DNA of 64,000 nt from Beta vulgaris subsp. vulgaris. Taxonomy: Eukaryota; Streptophyta; Magnoliopsida; Caryophyllales; Amaranthaceae. Below are positions 58,538-64,000 of this stretch, one piece after another. Below the pieces are notes generated by a model, which saw only the letters and a list, made by a program, of their open reading frames with translations, ran no database searches and was not told the origin of the DNA. Where the stretch lies: contig NC_079202.1 in the NCBI RefSeq assembly GCF_026745355.1, forward strand, positions 51,298,169 through 51,362,168, read 5' to 3'. The position numbers were made by a program, and so were the translations under genes. Positions within the stretch are counted from its first letter, which is position 1, and each line of letters opens with the position of its first letter.

Positions 58538-58959
58538 TACAATTGAATAATTGATATATCTTGTGAATATTATCGATAAATTAGGTCATATCCTAATCTA
58601 TGATGAAATGGGTCAATAAATTCAGGAGGATGGAGTTATTTTCCTTTTTTTGCTTTCGAAGGAATTGTTACTCCAGATTTATGAAACAAATAACATCAAA
58701 CATGTAGCTGCAAATGCCTACTGCTAGCAAACTAAAGAAGTGGAAAATCAAAATTTGTTCCTCAATTACAGGTTAATAGCCCCAAACTACTTTGTGGGCA
58801 ACGAAAAATCCACATTCAATCACTAATACTACAACCATCAATTTATGATACATAATACAGTTACCATCAAATAATAACTTAGAAAGGATATTTAAACTCA
58901 TCCAAGTTTGACAATGGAGTTATTACCTACCTCGACCGCCAGAGTATTAGTCGTGAAGC

Positions 58960-61900
58960 TTAAGATACAGACTGCAATTTCTTAGATGCACCACTTTCGG
59001 CTGTGTCTTGGAAGAAGTCCTGGAGAGCATACATTTTCACAGGGCTAGACTTTAAGCTCTTGATTGCCTCTGCCGTCACTAGAGCACCAGCAACGGTTGT
59101 TATGATCGGAATCTTATAAGCTAGAGCCATTCTTCTCAGAGCTCGTCCATCAATCTGATCAATATCGTCACCGGAGCTTGTAATCACCATCAAATTGATC
59201 TGCCCATTTGCAACCATATCCCCTGCATGAGGTCTTCCTTCATGCATCTTCAACACCCGCTCGACAGGTATGCCCTCTAATTCGAGAACGTGAGCTGTTC
59301 CTGAGGTAGAGACGAGGCTGAACCCGAGGCCTAGAAAAGCACGTGCGATAGCAGGAAGATGAGGTTTTGTCAAATCATTCAAACTCAAGAACACAGTACC
59401 GGAAAATGGTAGCTTTTGTCCAGCAGCAATCTGGGCCAAAGCAAAAGAGAGGGAATAGTCATAGGCAATACCCATAACTTCACCGGTACTTCGCATCTCA
59501 GGGCCCAACAACACATCACAACCAGAAAATTTCTCAAATGGCAGAACGGCTTCCTTCACAGATACATGTTTCGGGATAACCTCCTTCGTGAAATTCAGAT
59601 CACCAAGAGACTTCCCAGACATAACCAAACAAGCATATTTAGCTAAAGGGTGTCCAATTGCCTTGGATACAAATGGAACGGTGCGTGATGCACGAGGATT
59701 GGCCTCAAGCAAGAAAACGTCCCCTGATGTTGTGATGGCATATTGACAATTCATTAGGCCACAAACATTCAGACGTTTTGCCAATTTCATTGTCCAAGAC
59801 CTGATGGTCTCCAAGGACGAAGATGAAATAGTTTTGGTGGGGAGAAAACATGCTGAATCACCAGAGTGCACCCCAGCCTGCTCGATGTGCTCCATAATCC
59901 CACCAATGACCACATTACCATATGCATCAGCTAAACAATCAACGTCAATTTCAACTGCATCAATGAGATACTTGTCAATGAGAACAGGTCGCTCTGGATC
60001 TACCTCAACGGCATTCTCAAGATAAGTCATCAGTTTTTCGTCATTATATACTATTTCCATTGCCCTACCACCAAGGACATAGGAAGGCCTCACAACAACA
60101 GGGTAACCAATATCCGCTGTAATTTTAAGAGCATCAGCTTCACTACTTGCAATGCCCCCCTTCGGCTGTTCAATCTTCAACTCGTCCAAGATAGCATTGA
60201 ACCTTTTCCTATCCTCGGCTGCATCAATGGAGTCGGGTGATGTTCCCCATATGCGAACTGGGCCCGCCCCACTAGCACTCATAGGCTTGTTCTCATCCAA
60301 ATACTGTTGGATAGGCAGTGCAAGCTTCAAGGGGGTTTGCCCGCCAAACTGCACAATGATGCCATCTGGTCGTTCAAGGTCAATAATATTGAGAACGTCT
60401 TCAACTGTAAGAGGTTCAAAATAAAGCCGATCACTTGTGTCATAATCTGTGGATACAGTCTCAGGGTTCGAGTTCATCATGATGGTCTCATACCCCGCAA
60501 TCTGTATAAGACCAAAAAGAGTTAATTAATAAAAACATCACATCAAAAAAGCAAGACAAAAATGTGATATTATTTTAAGAATTTGGCAGGATAAGAATGC
60601 AACAAAAATTAGTGTTAGCATCCAAAAGAGTGCATAGTGTGTAAGTTAGGTCCAATGGCATTTAGTTAATAAGCGTTATTAAAGAGCAAGGATTTGCACT
60701 GGTTCTAACGCAGGAGTGTTGAAAATAAGAAAGGTGCAATAAGAAAAGCAGAAAATGTCAGCAAAGAAATTCTTAGTGCAGGATATACTTGGTGCTTAAG
60801 TTCAGCAAAGATGATAGCAGTGAGCATGTCATAGTGCAGCTTAAATACCACATGTCTCTAACATCTAAATAGTAGACTAATTCATTAGAGCACAGAGAAA
60901 ATAATCTTTACCATAAGGCACACTTCTGTTCTTGCCTGTCACAGGCTCACAGCTATAGGTAACAGGACTAAGTGACTAACACAAGAATAGGGACTCAGAA
61001 CACCATTTAGTTTCAAAGTGTCTCTCGCGCCCAAAGCTTGATAAAAGTTAAGTTACTATCAACACTGTACATATAAATGCATATATCAAACAAGCATTAC
61101 AATAAGTAATGGACGCATGAGGATAAAAAGCTTGAGCTCAATTACAAACCTGAAGGGCAAATGAAGTATGGCAGCAGCAATAATCAAACTCAATCCCTTG
61201 ACCTATACGGTTTGGTCCACCACCTAGGATTAAAACCTTCTTCTTTTGAGTAGGAGATGATTCACACTCAAAATCATACGAGGAATACATGTAGGGAGTA
61301 TTAGCCTCAAATTCTGCAGCGCAGGTATCAACACGCTTGTAAGTTGGGGCAACACCACACAACAACCTTGTAGCACGGACTTCTTTCTCTGTCGAGTTAG
61401 TTGCAAAGGCTATTTGCTTGTCACTGAAACCTCTTTTCTTCAGCTCATAGAAATCATCCCTCGTCAGATCAGGCAGTTTTTGAGCTAAAAGGAATTGCTC
61501 CACATCAACTAGTTCTTTGAGCTGGGTAAGAAACCATTTATCTATAAAACTCAATTCATGAATTTCATCAACTTTCATGCCTTTCTTCATTACAGCATAA
61601 ACAGCATGGATGCGATCGGGGTTTGGAACACGGAGATTGTATTTCAGCTGCTCCCAATCCCAATCCAGCTCCTTTATCTTGCCGCAGCCCCAACCCGAGT
61701 AGCCGAGTTCTAAAGATCTCACTGCCTTTTGAAAAGACTCCTGAAAAGTGCGACCTAAGGCCATGGCCTCGCCAACAGACTTCATCTGAGTAGTTAGAAT
61801 TGGCTGAGAACCTGGGAATTTCTCAAATGCAAATCGAGGTATCTGCAGAATTATGTAACATGGAAATAGTGAGGTGAATATAGGCAGCTACTAAGCAACA

Positions 61901-64000
61901 ATTACAAGTAATAAACAAACATCAGTATCTATTATTCCACAAAAGCAAGCCTATAAACGAGCATCAAGCTATCATAACAGGAAAAGGCAAATCATACAGC
62001 CTATAATATATACTACACTTTACAGCACTGATAGTCAAGTATGTAAGGCCTGCAAGGATAAGATTTGATGACAAACGCAATTAAATTATCCAACTACAAA
62101 GACAATAGACCAGAACAGCTATTGTTATCAGCAGATAAAAAAGATGTCATTAGATGTAAAGTCCGCTAGTTCTTGAAAATCAATGAAGACCATCAATACG
62201 GCTTCTATTTACTTTAAGAAAGGTTATAGAGTTTTATGGAACTTATTAACTAGAATAGAAGGAAGATAAACATGAGAAAGTACAAACAGAGACTGAAACG
62301 ATGAATCACTCTTCGAAATTTCTGTTCCCCTAGATATCTCCAAAGCTTTTGTTTGTCCAGAGAACCCCTAAAAGGAATGAGGGATAACTTTGATGCAACC
62401 ATATCTAGACCTTTATCCCTTTCCCCATTTTAACAAGGTGCTTAATACTCATAGAGAGATTACATTCATGTTTTAAAACAGAACAAGCAAATGTCCTGTC
62501 TGCAGCATGCAAGGCTAGAAAATTTTTCGAACAGACATAACAACTTTGGAGAGGAGTAAGCAATAAGCACCATGCTCTTTTTCTAGGGTTAATCCTCAAA
62601 CCTGTATAATAATTACCTCCCACATCAGCACACAGATGATAAGGCATCCTGATATCAAATGAAGGATCTTAGCACTATTCCTTTTAAAAAAACTCTTTTT
62701 TGCTAAATTTCGATTAGCTATATAAGAGATAGAAGTGGTCTGCCCCACTCAAAGTGCAGTTACGAAGATGCCTCCATTAGACTAATTAGAATATGATTGA
62801 GCTAACTGAAATTAACCAAATAGTCATACTCTCTTCGTCCCACCTTACATCCCACTGGGTATGGTATAATGTTAGGACTTTCTAAGTAAACATACAGAGA
62901 TAATTGCCTTTGGCAGATGTGAATCGTGTAGATTGCTACAACAGAACTTTACCACTTACGGCTACCATACATGGTTATCTACTATTTCTTACCTTTCTCA
63001 CCACATACTGACATTCATGATTATCAGCTATATATTACCTTCGTCACAACATAATCAATATATTATACTACTTCAACATAGGAAACCTTGTAAATACTTG
63101 ATGCTACAAATTACTATATATAATAAGAAGACACTTGCAGAAATTGCAAATTACTGACCTTTGTCACCACATAATCAATGGAAGGCTCAAAACTTGCAGG
63201 AGTTTTCCTTGTAATGTCGTTTGGAATCTGATCCAAAGAATAGCCAACCGACAACTTAGCAGCCATCTTCGCAATTGGAAAACCAGTAGCCTTAGACGCA
63301 AGTGCAGATGATCTGGACACCCTAGGATTCATCTCAATGACCATCACTTCTCCATCCACAGGATTGACCGCAAACTGGACATTCGAACCACCACATTCAA
63401 CTCCAATCTCCCTTATAATAGCAATGGAGTAATCCCTAAGCCGCTGGTACTCCTTATCAGTCAAAGTCTGAGCAGGGGCAACCGTAATGGAGTCCCCTGT
63501 ATGCACTCCCATAGGATCAATATTCTCAATAGAACATATAATAACCACATTGTCAGCTAAATCCCTCATAACCTCCAATTCATACTCCTTCCAACCCAAC
63601 AAAGATTTCTCCACCAACACTTGAGTAGTCAAGCTAGCAGCCAAACCCGACTTACAAATCGCCTCAAACTCCTCCCTATTATACGCAATCCCCCCTCCGG
63701 TACCCCCCAACGTAAAAGCAGGCCGTATAATCAAAGGAAAGTCCCCAATCTTACTAGCAATCTCAAAACACTCATCAATAGTAGTTCCAATACCCGAAGG
63801 AGGCGTCTTTACGCCGATATTCTTCATAGCATCCCTAAACAACTCCCTATCCTCAGCCTTCTTAATAGCATCTAACTTCGCCCCGATTAACTCCACCCCA
63901 TACTTATCCAATGCCCCACTCTCAGCCAATGCAACAGCTAAATTCAAAGCAGTTTGTCCACCCATTGTAGGAAGTAAAGCATCAGGTCTTTCTTTTTCCA
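58960..64000 (-). CDS. carB: Carbamoyl-phosphate synthase large chain, 5' part outside window
   Basis: Three exons are visible: 63159-64000 (running off the window edge), 61150-61842 and 58960-60501 (stop TAA at 58960-58962), all introns phase 0. About 1024 residues are present of the roughly 1190 of the plant protein; the transit peptide and N-terminus are missing. Order: first ATP-grasp domain ([43 protein letters not shown]), oligomerisation domain, [17 protein letters not shown], second ATP-grasp domain ([48 protein letters not shown]), then the MGS-like regulatory domain (about the last 140 residues). Family role: with the CarA glutaminase it makes carbamoyl phosphate in plastids for arginine and pyrimidine synthesis. 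No stops or frameshifts. Confidence 0.97.
60502..61149 (-). other. CPS intron before the last exon
   Basis: A 648-bp intron, donor CAG/GTTTGT, acceptor ATACAG. Nothing else recognised. Confidence 0.7.
61845..63158 (-). other. CPS intron between the first and second visible exons
   Basis: A 1.3-kb intron with donor AAAG/GTCAGT and acceptor TTCTGCAG. No other feature recognised. Confidence 0.7.

Noticed and set aside
59416..60525. Plus-strand frames of 70-90 codons
   Set aside because: Antisense shadows of the CPS large-chain last exon.
1..64000. A novel multi-gene defence, biosynthetic or viral system
   Set aside because: The intact genes are unrelated conserved plant genes on both strands. 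No viral or pararetroviral coding sequence, toxin gene or clustered pathway was recognised.

Overview
This window is nuclear DNA from a flowering plant. The genes have multiple exons with GT-AG introns, the intergenic DNA is AT-rich and full of small transposons, and several products are plant-type proteins (vacuolar SPX-MFS phosphate transporter, ATL RING-H2 ligase, secreted GDSL esterases, plastid-type carbamoyl-phosphate synthase large chain). It is most likely a eudicot. I cannot name the species; Caryophyllales is only a guess.

Layout: (1) 1-6200 is repeat-rich, with Helitron-like ends and several MITEs. (2) 6208-7484 (+) is a three-exon ATL58/59-like RING-H2 gene. (3) 8843-12552 (-) holds a tandem pair of intronless GDSL esterase/lipase genes, with a relic third 3' flank between them. 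(4) 13360-14225 has an unexplained GC-shifted block and a LINE-type RNase H fragment. (5) 14478-19276 (-) is a complete eight-exon PEX16 gene; its 3-kb first intron carries a foldback element with a perfect 56-bp inverted repeat. (6) 21937-25060 (+) is a complete four-exon URM1 gene whose exons are too short to stand out as open frames. (7) 25450-25529 (-) is tRNA-Leu(AAG). (8) 26854-31630 (-) is a complete seven-exon GET3A gene. (9) 33839-40913 (-) is a ten-exon SPX-MFS (PHT5) gene; all splice phases agree except for one apparent 1-nt deletion in exon 6. (10) 40914-58959 is an 18-kb stretch without an intact host gene, dense in DNA transposons: Tourist- and Stowaway-like MITEs, a 974-bp Mutator-like element with telomere-like terminal repeats, and a 3.8-kb non-autonomous hAT element with a perfect 8-bp target duplication. 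(11) 58960-64000 (-) is the 3' part of the carbamoyl-phosphate synthase large-chain gene, cut by the window edge.

The genes are unrelated housekeeping or single-function genes: peroxisome biogenesis, tRNA thiolation/urmylation, tail-anchored protein insertion, vacuolar phosphate storage, arginine/pyrimidine precursor synthesis. I see no operon-like or gene-cluster logic and no new multi-gene system. The unusual content is in the transposons, the apparent PHT5 frameshift and the intronless GDSL pair. Exon boundaries were placed by hand from splice sites, codon phase and remembered family sequences; no database search was run.
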